From Alphaproteobacteria bacterium (GTDB taxonomy: Bacteria; Pseudomonadota; Alphaproteobacteria; Paracaedibacterales; JAKBAR01), in contig JAIESS010000156.1 in NCBI GenBank assembly GCA_019745755.1, forward strand, positions 1 through 5,352: a stretch of DNA of 5,352 nucleotides. Direction: 5' to 3'. Position 1 is the first letter of the stretch. Each line of letters begins with the position of its first letter. The notes under the pieces are model-generated. The model saw nothing but the letters and a program-made list of their open reading frames with translations, did not search any database and was not told the DNA's origin. Below are positions 5,295 through 5,352 of the stretch, piece by piece. The position numbers were made by a program, and so were the translations under genes.

Positions 5295-5352
5295 AAAAAG
5301 AGAAGAACAGCACCATGACGATGATTTTTTAATACTTTAATATCATAGAATT

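Noticed and set aside
5266..5340. 24-codon plus-strand reading frame beginning MLQKNMLALKKREEQ
   Set aside because: It has no ribosome site, lies across the inverted repeat, and is short enough to occur by chance; no support beyond being open.
1..5352. CRISPR array, insertion sequence or attachment site
   Set aside because: No regularly spaced repeats, no transposase or integrase frame, and no paired terminal repeats with target duplications were seen.

Overview
The window looks like a chromosomal segment of an AT-rich, Gram-negative alphaproteobacterium. The evidence is the gene order KDO-8-phosphate synthase, enolase, FtsB/DivIC-type divisome protein. The eno-ftsB pair is typical of alphaproteobacteria, and the FtsB homologue has the alphaproteobacterial form (a QGERGLL motif after the membrane segment and an RPDSLD...LEERAR block). 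KDO synthesis means the cell makes LPS. The moderate-to-low GC, a long secreted protein of unknown family and the broken synteny would suit a host-associated lineage such as Holosporales-like or Paracaedibacter-like bacteria, but that assignment is inference.

Layout. Positions 3-272 hold the 3' end of a small cupin gene. Positions 273-726 are a long gap without a convincing protein gene. Its left part (about 301-480) is a GC-rich, strongly C-skewed island in an otherwise AT-rich gap, followed by hairpins and a short direct repeat; it may encode an unrecognised structured RNA, perhaps on the minus strand. A 7-bp inverted repeat lies just before kdsA. Positions 727-3265 form a tight plus-strand operon: kdsA, eno (start overlapping the kdsA stop by 11 bases) and ftsB (6 bases after eno). 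Two overlapping all-AT inverted repeats and a TTGACC -35-like element follow ftsB. They precede a large gene (3345-5249) for a predicted exported, helical, Lys/Glu-rich protein that I cannot assign to a family. The last 100 bases hold an inverted repeat and a palindrome but no supported gene.

How the genes fit together. Enolase makes phosphoenolpyruvate, and KdsA condenses it with arabinose-5-phosphate on the way to the LPS inner core. FtsB is a small coiled-coil membrane protein of the division complex. The operon thus joins central carbon flow, envelope synthesis and cell division. In many alphaproteobacteria the next gene would be pdhA; here the exported protein takes that place, probably under its own promoter. 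It is the least explained coding sequence in the window, and the GC island at 301-480 is the least explained non-coding one.
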